Shown piece after piece: positions 41,679-50,059 of a DNA stretch of 64,000 bases. Each line of letters starts with the position of its first letter. Position 1 is the first letter of the stretch. Below the pieces are notes generated by a model. The model ran no database searches. It saw only the letters and a list, made by a program, of their open reading frames with translations, and was not told the origin of the DNA. Location of the stretch: positions 62,001 to 126,000 of the forward strand of contig JANSYR010000017.1 in the NCBI GenBank assembly GCA_024742285.1. The letters are read 5' to 3'. Origin of the DNA: a bacterium. Its GTDB lineage: Bacteria > Myxococcota_A > UBA9160 > UBA4427. The position numbers and the translations under genes were made by a program.

Positions 41679-43627
41679 GCGCAGCCGATCCCCAGAGCGA
41701 AGCGTTCTCCGAGGACGAGCTCGGCAAGGCCTACGACACGCGGATCCTCATGCGCCTGTGGCCCTACGTGCGCCCCTATTGGCGGCAGGTGGCCGGCACG
41801 CTCCTGCTCTTCGTGCCGCTCTTCGCCCTCGAGCTGGCACCGGCCTGGATCGTGAAGTCCGGCATCGACCACGTGGTCGAGGTCTACGATCTGATGCCCC
41901 TCGAAGGCGACCGGAGCGAGGCGCCGGGCAACGTGATGTCGAGCTTCGGCGACTCGGTGGACGGCGTCGTGGGCAGCGTCCTCGAAGCGCCCGAGGGCTG
42001 GTCGGTCGCGGGATGGCTCGCCTTCGTCTATGTGCTCACGACCCTGATCCTCGGCGCCCTTCAATACGTCTATCAGGTCTTGATGGCGTCGACGGGGCAG
42101 TACGCGATGGCGGAGCTGCGCCAGCACGTCTTCGAGCACATCCAGAAGCTCCAGATGAGCTACTTCGACGTGATTCCGGTCGGCCGGCTCGTCACTCGCG
42201 CGACCAACGACGTCGAGAACGTGGCGGAGATGTTCGCCCAGGGCCTCGTCGCGTTGATCACCGACGTGATCAAGATGTTCGGCTATGCGGCCGTGCTCTT
42301 CCTGCTCCAGCCGAAGCTCGCGCTCTGGTCCTTCGCGATCGTACCGGTGCTCGCCATCGCCGCCTTCTTCTTCCGGCTGAAGGTCCGCGAGGCCTTCCGT
42401 GAGGTCCGCGTCCGGATCGCTCGGATCAACACCTACATCCAGGAGAGCGTGACCGGGATGAAGGTCGTCCAGCTCTTCAGCCGGGAAACGCGGAACCTCG
42501 AAGAGTTCGACGCGATGAACGCGGACCACCGCAACGCGTGGAACAAGTCGATCCGCTACGACTCGCTCCTCTTCGCCACGGTCGAGGTCGCGGGCAACGT
42601 GACGATCGCGGTCATCATCTGGGCCGGAACCGGGATCGCCGAGATCGGCATCATGTACGTCTTCATCGACTACATGCAGCGCTTCTTCATGCCGCTCCGG
42701 GACCTCTCCGCCAAGTACTCGGTCATGCAGTCGGCGATGGCCGGGGCGGAGCGCATCTTCCAGGTCCTGGATACCGAGCCGCAGGTGGCCGACCTCGTGG
42801 AGCGCGCGCCCGAAGGCGATCCGGCGAAGCGCGGCCTCGTCGAGTTCGACCACGTGTGGTTCAGCTACCAGGACACCGCGGGCGTGCCCGACGACGAGGT
42901 CGACTGGATCCTCCAGGACGTGAGCTTCACCGTCGACGTCGGCCAGAAGGTCGCCTTCGTGGGGGCGACCGGCGCCGGCAAGACGACGATCATCAAGCTC
43001 CTGACCCGCCTCTACGACGTCGACCGCGGGACGATCCGCGTCGACGGGATCGACGTGCGGGAGCTTCCCCAGCAGGATCTCCGCCGCCGCGTCGCGACCG
43101 TCCTCCAGGACGTCTTCCTCTTCAGCGGCAGCGTCGCGAGGAACATCGCCCTCGGCCGCGGTGACCTCGACCAGACCACCGTCCTGCGCGCCGCCCGGGC
43201 CGTCGAGGCCGATCCCTTCATCCAACGGCTGCCCGAGGGCTACGAGACCGAGGTCTTCGAGCGGGGGGCGAACTTCTCGACCGGACAGCGCCAGATCCTG
43301 TCCTTCGCCCGGGCCCTCGCCCACGATGCCCACGTCCTGGTGCTCGACGAGGCGACCAGCGCGATCGACACGGAGACCGAGGCCGCGATCCAGCGCGGCA
43401 TCCACGTCCTGATGGAGGGCAAGACCGCGATCGCGATCGCCCACCGCCTGTCCACCATCCGGGACGTCGACACGATCCACGTGCTCAAGGACGGCCGCCT
43501 GGTCGAGTCGGGCTCCCACGACGTCCTGCTCGCCCAGCGCGGTCACTACGCGCGGCTCCACCAGCTCCAGTCCGAGAACCAGGGGGGCGCGGAGGGCGCC
43601 GCGGAGGCGAGCGTCCAGCCCGCCTGA
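41675..43627 (+). CDS. ABC exporter half-transporter, subunit with altered signature
   Basis: 650 residues. The membrane domain is larger than in its partner because of an extra loop of about 40 residues between the first two helices (about 75-115). Walker A GATGAGKTT and Walker B VLVLDEATSAID are intact, with catalytic Glu, but the signature is FSTGQRQILSFARAL instead of LSGGQ. In heterodimeric exporters one composite site pairs a missing Glu with a deviant signature; the two genes show exactly that split. The start lies in the ATGA overlap with the first half-transporter, so translation is coupled. Confidence 0.88.
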   Translation: MSAADPQSEAFSEDELGKAYDTRILMRLWPYVRPYWRQVAGTLLLFVPLFALELAPAWIVKSGIDHVVEVYDLMPLEGDRSEAPGNVMSSFGDSVDGVVGSVLEAPEGWSVAGWLAFVYVLTTLILGALQYVYQVLMASTGQYAMAELRQHVFEHIQKLQMSYFDVIPVGRLVTRATNDVENVAEMFAQGLVALITDVIKMFGYAAVLFLLQPKLALWSFAIVPVLAIAAFFFRLKVREAFREVRVRIARINTYIQESVTGMKVVQLFSRETRNLEEFDAMNADHRNAWNKSIRYDSLLFATVEVAGNVTIAVIIWAGTGIAEIGIMYVFIDYMQRFFMPLRDLSAKYSVMQSAMAGAERIFQVLDTEPQVADLVERAPEGDPAKRGLVEFDHVWFSYQDTAGVPDDEVDWILQDVSFTVDVGQKVAFVGATGAGKTTIIKLLTRLYDVDRGTIRVDGIDVRELPQQDLRRRVATVLQDVFLFSGSVARNIALGRGDLDQTTVLRAARAVEADPFIQRLPEGYETEVFERGANFSTGQRQILSFARALAHDAHVLVLDEATSAIDTETEAAIQRGIHVLMEGKTAIAIAHRLSTIRDVDTIHVLKDGRLVESGSHDVLLAQRGHYARLHQLQSENQGGAEGAAEASVQPA

Positions 43628-43715
43628 GCGCCGCCCGCCTCCGGTTCCATTCGATAGACTGCGGGCGCTGACCCCATGCGCCCCACCCGCGCACGGTTCA
43701 AAGGAGTCTCCCGTC

Positions 43716-45248
43716 ATGGCCCTCTTCGCCGAGATCCCCTCCGAAGGCGACGCCCGTCGCTACGACATCAAGAGCCCCGTCACCCTCGAGTCGATCGGGC
43801 AGTTCCAGTCGGCCACCGCCGACGAGGTGAAGGCGGCGGTCGACCGCGCGCGCAAGGCCCAACGCGAGTGGGCGACGCGCTCCTTCGACGACCGTGCGCA
43901 GGTCCTCTGGGCGATCGTGGACGGTCTCGTCGAACGCCAGGACGAGATCGTCGATCTCGTCATCAAGGAGACGGGCAAGGCGCTCAACGAGGCGATCAGC
44001 ATGGAGGTCCTCGCGCCCTGCATGCAGATCTCCCACTACGCGAAGTACGGCAAGAAGTACCTCGCGACGAAGACGAAGCGGCCGTCGGGCGTCATGCGCT
44101 TCGCCAAGAAGGTCACGCTCCACTACCAGCCCCTCGGCGTCGTCGGGCTCATCACGCCCTGGAACGGTCCCGTGGCCCTCGCCGCGAACCCGCTCGCCCA
44201 GGCGCTGATGGCCGGGAACGCGGTCGTCCACAAGCCGAGCGAGGTCACTCCGTTCTCGGCGGTGCTCCTCCAGGAGATCTGCGAGAAGGCGGGGCTGCCC
44301 AAGGATCTCTACCAGGTCGTCCAGGGCGACGGCGCGACCGGGGCGGCGCTGATCGACGCGGGCGTCGACAAGGTGTCCTTCACGGGGAGCGTCGCGACCG
44401 GGCGAAAGGTCGGCGAGGCCTGCGGACGGAACCTGATCCCGTGCACCCTCGAGCTCGGGGGCAAGGACGCGATGATCGTCTGCGCGGACGCGGATCTCGA
44501 TCGCGCGGCGGACGGGGCCGTGCGCGGCTCCTTCTTCAACACGGGGCACTACTGCTGCGGGACGGAGCGCGTCTACGTGCCGGAATCGATCTACGAGCCC
44601 TTCGTCGACAAGGTCGTGGAGATGACGAAGCCCCTGACCCAGGCGTCGAGCGGGGCTTCGGACGTCGGCGCCGTCTTCTGGGACAAGCAGATGGACATCA
44701 TCGAGGACCACATGCGCGACGCCAGGGAGAAGGGCGCGCAGGTGCGCGTCGGCGGCGAACGCAACCGGAGCCTCTCCGGCTACTACTTCCCGCCGACCGT
44801 CGTGACCGACGTCGATCACACGATGGACCTGATGCGCCGGGAGACCTTCGGGCCGATCGTGGCGATCCAGAAGGTCCGGGACGAGGACGAAGCGCTCGAG
44901 CTCGCCAACGACTCCGACTACGGACTCTCCGGCAACGTGTGGACCCGGGACCTGGAAAAGGGCGCACGGCTCGGCGCGCGCATGGTGACCGGCAGCGTGT
45001 CGGTGAACGACATCGCCGTGACCTACGGCGTCCCGGAGACGCCGTTCGGCGGCGTCAAGGAGAGCGGCGTCGGCCAGGTGAACGGCGAGGTGGGCATTCG
45101 CGGCTACTGCCACGTCCACCCCGTCATCGTGGACACCACGAAGAAGGCCCAGGGCGGCTACCCGTACACCGAAGAGAGCGCCGAGGGACTGCGCAAGATG
45201 GTGCGGACCGTCTTCGGCAACAAGTTCCTGCGGAAGCTCTTCGTCTAG
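43716..45248 (+). CDS. NAD(P)-dependent aldehyde dehydrogenase
   Basis: 510-residue ALDH. ITPWNGPVALAANPLAQAL forms the cofactor site with HKPSEVTPFS. FTGSVATGRKV is the Rossmann loop, LELGGKDAMIV holds the general-base Glu, and FNTGHYCCGTERVYV the nucleophilic Cys. ETFGPIVAIQKV and PFGGVKESGVGQVNG are further family blocks. AAAGGAG is the ribosome site. The gene stands alone between the ABC pair and the pilin cluster, with a repeat array behind it. The C-terminus is some 25 residues longer than usual and basic. The aldehyde cannot be deduced. Confidence 0.9.
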   Translation: MALFAEIPSEGDARRYDIKSPVTLESIGQFQSATADEVKAAVDRARKAQREWATRSFDDRAQVLWAIVDGLVERQDEIVDLVIKETGKALNEAISMEVLAPCMQISHYAKYGKKYLATKTKRPSGVMRFAKKVTLHYQPLGVVGLITPWNGPVALAANPLAQALMAGNAVVHKPSEVTPFSAVLLQEICEKAGLPKDLYQVVQGDGATGAALIDAGVDKVSFTGSVATGRKVGEACGRNLIPCTLELGGKDAMIVCADADLDRAADGAVRGSFFNTGHYCCGTERVYVPESIYEPFVDKVVEMTKPLTQASSGASDVGAVFWDKQMDIIEDHMRDAREKGAQVRVGGERNRSLSGYYFPPTVVTDVDHTMDLMRRETFGPIVAIQKVRDEDEALELANDSDYGLSGNVWTRDLEKGARLGARMVTGSVSVNDIAVTYGVPETPFGGVKESGVGQVNGEVGIRGYCHVHPVIVDTTKKAQGGYPYTEESAEGLRKMVRTVFGNKFLRKLFV

Positions 45249-45359
45249 GCCGTCGCCTGCGGGCGCTCGGCGATTTTCGGGCTTCTGCGGGGCCGTCGCC
45301 TGCGGGCGCTCGGCGCGTTCTTGTGCTTCTGCCGGGCCATCGCTTGCGGGCGCTCTGCG
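45248..45359 (+). repeat. Tandem GC-rich repeat after the aldehyde dehydrogenase gene
   Basis: A 25-bp sequence at 45248-45272 recurs exactly at 45291-45315 and with three changes at 45335-45359, a period of 43-44 bp. Each copy contains the mini-hairpin CGCC-TGCG-GGCG. Its 18-bp core (GCCTGCGGGCGCTCGGCG) is also found at 34365-34382 behind spoT. The array begins at the dehydrogenase stop codon. Confidence 0.85.
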
Positions 45360-45616
45360 GGGCCGGGACTTCTCGTCCGGGGCGCTTGGCGGACACGCTG
45401 CTTGCTGTCGGCGGGGTAGGGGGTTCGCCCCAGGCGCGCTGAGGGCCGCGAGGGCGGAAATGCACGTGCGGTGCGCGCGCGTGGGGTGCGCCAGGTCGCA
45501 CCGAGTGGGCCGAAACACTCAATCATTTCGCTGGATTGCCGAAACACACTCCGAGGACGTGTCGGTTTCCTCCGGTTCGCGCTGCGCGATGCCGAGGGGC
45601 CGACCGGAGGAGCGTG
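45360..45616 (+). promoter_or_regulatory. Leader of the pilin operon with a 10-bp direct repeat
   Basis: Non-coding stretch between the repeat array and the first pilin gene. GCCGAAACAC occurs at 45509-45518 and 45538-45547, 29 bp apart, in the only AT-richer patch of the gap. The repeat could be an operator or activator site. No convincing -10/-35 pair or sigma-54 box was found. Confidence 0.4.
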
Positions 45617-46333
45617 ATGGACCGGCAGGCGACGAAAGAGCTGCGAGCGGACGCGGACCTCTGGGCCCGGCGGACGTCGGGGTTCACCCTGGTCGAGGTC
45701 GCGATCGTCCTGGCGATCATCGGCATCGTGACCGCGGTCTCCATGCCGAACGTGGACCGCTACTTCGAGGCGGTGAACGGCCGCGCGGCCGCGCGGTCCG
45801 TCGCCAACGCCTTTCAGCACGCCCGCGCCCAGGCCATCCGGACCGGCGCCAACCACGTCGTGTTCTTCTCGATCGGGGGGGCTGGTGACACGGCGGGCAA
45901 CAACCTCGAGCGTCCCGACGGCGGGCTCGTCCCGATCCTCGTGCTCAACGACGGACGGCCCGGCTCCGCGGACCAGAACTGCGAGATCGACGCCGGCGAA
46001 GAGACGGTGACCTTCAACGCGCAGGATGGCGTCGGCTGGGGCTTCAACGGTCCGCCGGCGGCGAGCACACCGCCGGACGAAGAGCTCGCGAACATTCCCG
46101 CCGCCGGTTCGAGTCTCCGACTCCCCACCGGCGCGGTCACCACCTGGGTCCAGTTCCGACCGGACGGCGTCCCCGTGGCGATCGATGCGGCCTGCAACGC
46201 CGGCCAGCTCGGTTCGGGTGGTGGCACGATCTATCTCTGGACGTCGAACCGGGACTTCGCGATCACGCTGTCGCCGCTCGGCGGCGTGCGCGTGCATACC
46301 TGGAACGCGAACAACGGAGCGTGGACGTCGTGA
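45617..46333 (+). CDS. Type IV pilin-like protein, FimT/GspH type
   Basis: 238-residue minor pseudopilin. The prepilin leader is 22 residues, cut after G22 before FTLVEVAIVLAIIGIV, with Glu at position +5 of the mature chain. A small C-terminal domain follows, with N-glycine loops and three cysteines. GGAGGAG lies 4 nt before the ATG. As the first gene of a four-gene pilin run it most resembles FimT/FimU or GspH, which prime pilus assembly. The next gene starts inside its last codons. Confidence 0.85.
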   Translation: MDRQATKELRADADLWARRTSGFTLVEVAIVLAIIGIVTAVSMPNVDRYFEAVNGRAAARSVANAFQHARAQAIRTGANHVVFFSIGGAGDTAGNNLERPDGGLVPILVLNDGRPGSADQNCEIDAGEETVTFNAQDGVGWGFNGPPAASTPPDEELANIPAAGSSLRLPTGAVTTWVQFRPDGVPVAIDAACNAGQLGSGGGTIYLWTSNRDFAITLSPLGGVRVHTWNANNGAWTS

Positions 46334-46779
46334 GTCTCGATCGGCCGGAACGAATTCGAAGCACGCGATCCCAGCGCGGCTTGACCCTGGTCGAGATGAT
46401 GATCGCCATGATCATCCTCTCGATCGGGCTCCTCGGCGTCGCCGGCTTGCAGGTCCGCGCGATCACCGAGGGTTCGGGCGGGCGCCATCTCTCCGAAGCG
46501 AGCGCGATGGCGCGCAATCGTGTGGAAGAGCTCGGCCGTCTCGCGTGGGACGACACCGACCTCGACGATTCGGCGGGCGCCTGGGTCACCGACCCGACCC
46601 CGATCACGGGTCTCGATGGCGTCGCCTACACGCTCGCGGACCGGATCGACTGGGACGATGCGGATCCGGCGGAGGTGCAGCTCAAGTCGATCGAGGTCCG
46701 GGTGACCTGGGACGACGAGAAGCGCCAGAACCGACAGGTGCTGCTCACCAGCGCTCGCCTCCGGGAGGTCGACGAATGA
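46330..46779 (+). CDS. pilV: Type IV pilus minor pilin, PilV-like
   Basis: 149 residues from a GTG that overlaps the previous stop (GTGA); a GTG three codons earlier is also possible. The leader ends RSQRG before LTLVEMMIAMIILSIGLLG, with Glu +5. The alanine-rich N-terminal helix continues MARNRVEELGRLAW, and the short acidic globular part ends in a strand-rich VEVRVTWDD block typical of PilV/GspI proteins. It belongs to the minor-pilin complex that primes pili or a type II-like pseudopilus. Confidence 0.82.
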   Translation: MSLDRPERIRSTRSQRGLTLVEMMIAMIILSIGLLGVAGLQVRAITEGSGGRHLSEASAMARNRVEELGRLAWDDTDLDDSAGAWVTDPTPITGLDGVAYTLADRIDWDDADPAEVQLKSIEVRVTWDDEKRQNRQVLLTSARLREVDE

Positions 46780-47876
46780 GCCGCGTCCAGCTTCACGAGA
46801 TCGAACACCGGCGCGGGGCCGGCTTCACGCTCATCGAGCTGATGCTGGTCGTGACCATGCTGTCGGTCGTGATGTATCTGACGCTGGACAGTCTGCGCAG
46901 CCAGAAGACGACCTCGATCGTCACGGAGCAGATCGTCGAGGTCCAGAACAACGTGCGCGCGGTCTCGTCGCTCCTCGAGCGCGAGATCCGCATGGCGGGC
47001 TTCATGGTCCCGGCGGCGGTCTCGGTCTGCGGCGTCGATCGGACCGACGCGCCGGACGAACTCTTCCTGTCCGAGGTCGAAATGATCGTTCCGGACGATG
47101 AGCGAGCCGGCACGCTCGGTGCGCGACTCTCGGCCTTGAATTCCTGGGCTGCTGGTACCGTGCCGCCACCCGCCAGCCCGCTCCTTCCGATCGGTGGAGG
47201 AACGGAGGTCACGCTCGCCCTCGATGCTACGACCACCGACCTCGACGACGACGGGAGCTACTTCTACGACAACGACGACAGCGGTACGCCTGAATCGGAC
47301 TTTCGCGATGACGGCGGGTTCATTCTCGCTGACATGGCGAATCCCGGTCGAGGAACGGTGTGCGGCACGGTGAAAGAATCCTCCTCGACCTCGATCACGC
47401 TTCGCGTGAGAGCTGGGCAGCTGACGGCTCACTCTGCGACTTCAGACGCACCGGAGGAGGTCGTGATCGTGCCCGCCGCGCACTACTGGGTCTCGGACGT
47501 GGCTACTGGACGACTCCAGCGAAACAGTGACCTGCTGGTCAAGGACGTAGACGACTTCCAGATCTCGTACTTCTTCGACGACGACGGGGACGGCGTGATC
47601 GACAACGCGTCGGCGCCACCGCCCGCGCCGCCGGACGAGGAGCGGGGCGACCTCGCCACGCGCTTGTACGACCCGGCCGATCAGGACAACTCTTCGCTCG
47701 CCGAAGTCCGTTTCTCGATTGTGCTTCGTGCGGCGTCGAATGATCCGGACTACGACGACGGGGAGTTCATTGAGTTCGAGAACCGCGCCGACGTGCTGGG
47801 CAACGACAACTTCCGTCGCCGCGTGCTGATCGGTGCTGTTCGACCGCGCAACGTCGTGAACGATGGGAGCATCTGA
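46776..47876 (+). CDS. pilW: Type IV pilus minor pilin, PilW-like, with calcium-loop motif
   Basis: 366-residue large minor pilin. The leader is cut after G16 before FTLIELMLVVTMLSVVMYL, with Glu +5. The helix is followed by a long beta-rich domain. Residues 268-276 read DDDGDGVID, an exact DxDxDGxxD calcium-binding loop; a second partial one begins at D155. Two or three cysteines may form disulfides. Codon use is a little less GC-rich than in the neighbours, mainly at 47.1-47.9 kb. ATGA overlap before, 1-bp overlap after. PilW normally works with PilX, PilV, FimU and PilY1 at the pilus tip. Confidence 0.82.
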   Translation: MSRVQLHEIEHRRGAGFTLIELMLVVTMLSVVMYLTLDSLRSQKTTSIVTEQIVEVQNNVRAVSSLLEREIRMAGFMVPAAVSVCGVDRTDAPDELFLSEVEMIVPDDERAGTLGARLSALNSWAAGTVPPPASPLLPIGGGTEVTLALDATTTDLDDDGSYFYDNDDSGTPESDFRDDGGFILADMANPGRGTVCGTVKESSSTSITLRVRAGQLTAHSATSDAPEEVVIVPAAHYWVSDVATGRLQRNSDLLVKDVDDFQISYFFDDDGDGVIDNASAPPPAPPDEERGDLATRLYDPADQDNSSLAEVRFSIVLRAASNDPDYDDGEFIEFENRADVLGNDNFRRRVLIGAVRPRNVVNDGSI

Positions 47877-48406
47877 TGAGTGATCGCCGAACGCGAACGA
47901 ATTGCCGACGAGAGGAAGGCATCGCCCTGATGCTGTCGGTCCTGCTGCTGGTCGCGGTCTCGGCGCTGGCGCTGTCGACGATGCAGACGGCGGCGAGCGA
48001 CGGCACGGTCGCGGGCTTCCAGAATCAGGAACAGATCGCGTTCTATGCCGCCGAGGCCGGGATCGCCGATGCCCGGGCCGTCATCCGGAACATGGGCGAG
48101 CGTTCCGAGGTCCCGGACTACCCCGCCGACTTCCCGGACGAAGACAACCCGGAAGAGCTCTCGAATCCGAGCGAGTTCGAGACCGGCGACCAGCCGATCT
48201 ACTACGCGGACCCGAATCCGCCGACCGCAGCGCCGATCATGTATGTCGGCGAGGGCGCGCCTTGCACCGAGGGCTGCAACATGACCCTCGGCGGTCTCAA
48301 GTTCAATCACACGAAGTGGCAGGTGAACGTCGTCGGGGAGTCGCCTTCCGGCGACCAGAAACGGCTCGAGGTCGTGGCCACGCGGCTTCTGGCCGTCGGC
48401 TACTAG
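47876..48406 (+). CDS. pilX: Type IV pilus minor pilin, PilX-like
   Basis: 176 residues. The leader ends RREEG before IALMLSVLLLVAVSALALS. There is no Glu at +5, as usual for PilX/GspK-type tip subunits. The helix carries on with FYAAEAGIADARAVIRNM, the most typical PilX stretch. A small acidic domain with two cysteines (APCTEGCN) follows. It overlaps pilW by one base. PilY1, normally encoded next, is not present. Confidence 0.8.
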   Translation: MSDRRTRTNCRREEGIALMLSVLLLVAVSALALSTMQTAASDGTVAGFQNQEQIAFYAAEAGIADARAVIRNMGERSEVPDYPADFPDEDNPEELSNPSEFETGDQPIYYADPNPPTAAPIMYVGEGAPCTEGCNMTLGGLKFNHTKWQVNVVGESPSGDQKRLEVVATRLLAVGY

Positions 48407-48446
48407 CCCGAGCGGAGTCGCTTCGAATCCTCTGGGAGGGGACAGG

Positions 48447-49451
48447 ATGACCGGGTCGATCCTTCGCCGCGCGTCTGCGCGTATGCTCGTCGCGGGACTC
48501 GTCGTGACGTCCTCGACATTCCTCTTCGCCTGCGGCGAGGGCGGGAGCGGCGGCGAGCCCGAGCGTGTCGCGACGATGGTCGGGCAGGCGCCGGCCGCGC
48601 AGGAGCGCCGATCCGGCGGGAGTGCGCCGGAGATCGACGACCTGTCCTGGTCCCCGCGTGCGCCGATGCCGGGCCGCACGATCGAGGCGGAGGCCTCCGT
48701 CTCCGACGCCGACGGCGACCGCACGACGGTCACCTACCGGTGGCTCGCCGCCGATGGCCGCGAGATCGGAGAAGGACGCCGCTTCCGGACCACCGGTCTC
48801 GAGTCGGGCGACACGATCGAGCTCGTCGCGGTCGCGACCGACGGCGAGAACGAGAGCGAGCCCTGGTCCGTGGAGATCGAGCTGGGTGAGCAGGCCGCCG
48901 CGATCGACCTCGTCGCGATCGACGCCCCCGACGAGGCGCGTCCTGGAGCGATCCTCGAGGCCGTGGTCGAGACGACCGACGAATCCCAGCCCTTCGACAT
49001 CCTCTACACGTGGCGCGTGGGCAACGAGGTCGTCGGCGAAGACGACGAGCTCGACACGTCGGACATCGCGCCCGGCCTGCCGATCGTCCTCTCCGCGCGC
49101 CTCGAGTTCGACGACCGCGTGACGCGGCCCGTTCATTCGAGGCCGTTCACGCTCTCCGGCGGGGGCTCGCCCCGGATCGCGAGCGAGCCGCCGTCGTCGC
49201 TCGAGGGCGGCCTCTTCCGCTATCAGCTTCGCGTGGCCGACGCCGCCGCCGACGTCCGGTACGTCCTCGCCGAGGGGCCGGACGGCATGACCGTCGATGC
49301 GCAGAGCGGCGTCGTCGTCTGGCGCCCCGGTCGTGACCAGCGCGGCCGCTTCGACATCGAGGTCCAAGCGCTCGATCGCTGGGGGAGCGGGGCCGCCCAG
49401 ACCTTCTCGATCACGGTCGACGACCCGGCGCCGCCCGCCAGCGCCCGCTGA
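48447..49451 (+). CDS. Outer-membrane lipoprotein with Ig-like domains
   Basis: 334 residues. The signal peptide ends in lipobox LFAC (C29) followed by GEGG, so the +2 residue is Gly and Lol sorting to the outer membrane is expected. Two PKD-like beta-sandwich repeats follow (about 60-140 and 150-225; YRWLAADGREIG, YTWRVGNEVVGE). The last is a putative-Ig/cadherin-like domain (about 235-330) with DGMTVDAQSGVVVWRPG. GGGAGGGG precedes the ATG. It lies 40 bp after pilX and may belong to the pilus operon in the slot where PilY1 is usually found. Function otherwise unknown. Confidence 0.75.
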   Translation: MTGSILRRASARMLVAGLVVTSSTFLFACGEGGSGGEPERVATMVGQAPAAQERRSGGSAPEIDDLSWSPRAPMPGRTIEAEASVSDADGDRTTVTYRWLAADGREIGEGRRFRTTGLESGDTIELVAVATDGENESEPWSVEIELGEQAAAIDLVAIDAPDEARPGAILEAVVETTDESQPFDILYTWRVGNEVVGEDDELDTSDIAPGLPIVLSARLEFDDRVTRPVHSRPFTLSGGGSPRIASEPPSSLEGGLFRYQLRVADAAADVRYVLAEGPDGMTVDAQSGVVVWRPGRDQRGRFDIEVQALDRWGSGAAQTFSITVDDPAPPASAR

Positions 49452-50059
49452 GTCCGGCGCGTCTCAGCGGACTCTCTTCTGCGCGATCGGCGCGGGCCCG
49501 CGGCTCTCGAGCCGGTTCGCTGGACCGGAATCCGGGATCGGTCGCGGTGCCGCGGTGTGTCCGGCGCGCGCAGTGCGCATTCTGCTCGAATGCGCAGCGG
49601 ACCGCGCATTCCAAACGCCGTTCTTCGACAGAAGGCTCGTGGAAATGTTCCGTTCCCGAGCTTGGCGTGGCTCGCGAGATTGGGGTACCTACTCCGTATC
49701 CCCCCATTGAGAGACGATTCCGGTCGACGAGTCAGCCTTCGTCGACCTTGGAGATCCCCGGATCGAGAACGAATCCAGCCCCGCCCGCTCGCGCCTCCGC
49801 CGTGCTCCCGAAGCACGGCAAGGACCTGATCTGGCAGGGAAAACTCGTTCTCTTGGCCTGGCTGGCTAGACCGGTTCGAAGCGGAAACGCCTAGAATCGG
49901 GGGTGAAGAACCACTCCTTCTCGCGCGCGACATCGAGAGCCCACGCGGTCCGGTGATGCACAGGGAAGGGACGAGGTTCGGGATCGCGACACGTAGATGG
50001 GGGGAACACCCCCGAATTGCGTCCCGACCTCGGTAGACAGTCGATCGATCGAGGGTTGC
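49452..50059 (+). other. 608-bp intergenic region upstream of smc
   Basis: No convincing coding sequence: open frames here are short, lack ribosome sites and give low-complexity arginine-rich products. It contains the perfect inverted repeat annotated separately, and a good -10-like TAGAAT at 49893-49898 without a clear -35 partner. The smc promoter probably lies here. No tRNA or recognisable small RNA was found. Confidence 0.6.
49574..49611. repeat. Perfect 9-bp inverted repeat with a third half-site
   Basis: TGCGCATTC (49574-49582) and GAATGCGCA (49588-49596) are exact inverse complements around a 5-nt spacer. A further GCGCATTC lies at 49604-49611. The dyad could be a repressor operator or an RNA hairpin. 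There is no T-run, so it is not an ordinary terminator. Confidence 0.6.

Noticed and set aside
49868-49885. tRNA-like T-loop (GGTTCGAAG)
   Set aside because: The flanking bases do not form a T-stem, and no acceptor or anticodon arm can be drawn.
49547-49894. 115-codon open frame upstream of smc
   Set aside because: GTG start without ribosome site and no recognisable domain; composition does not look like its neighbours.
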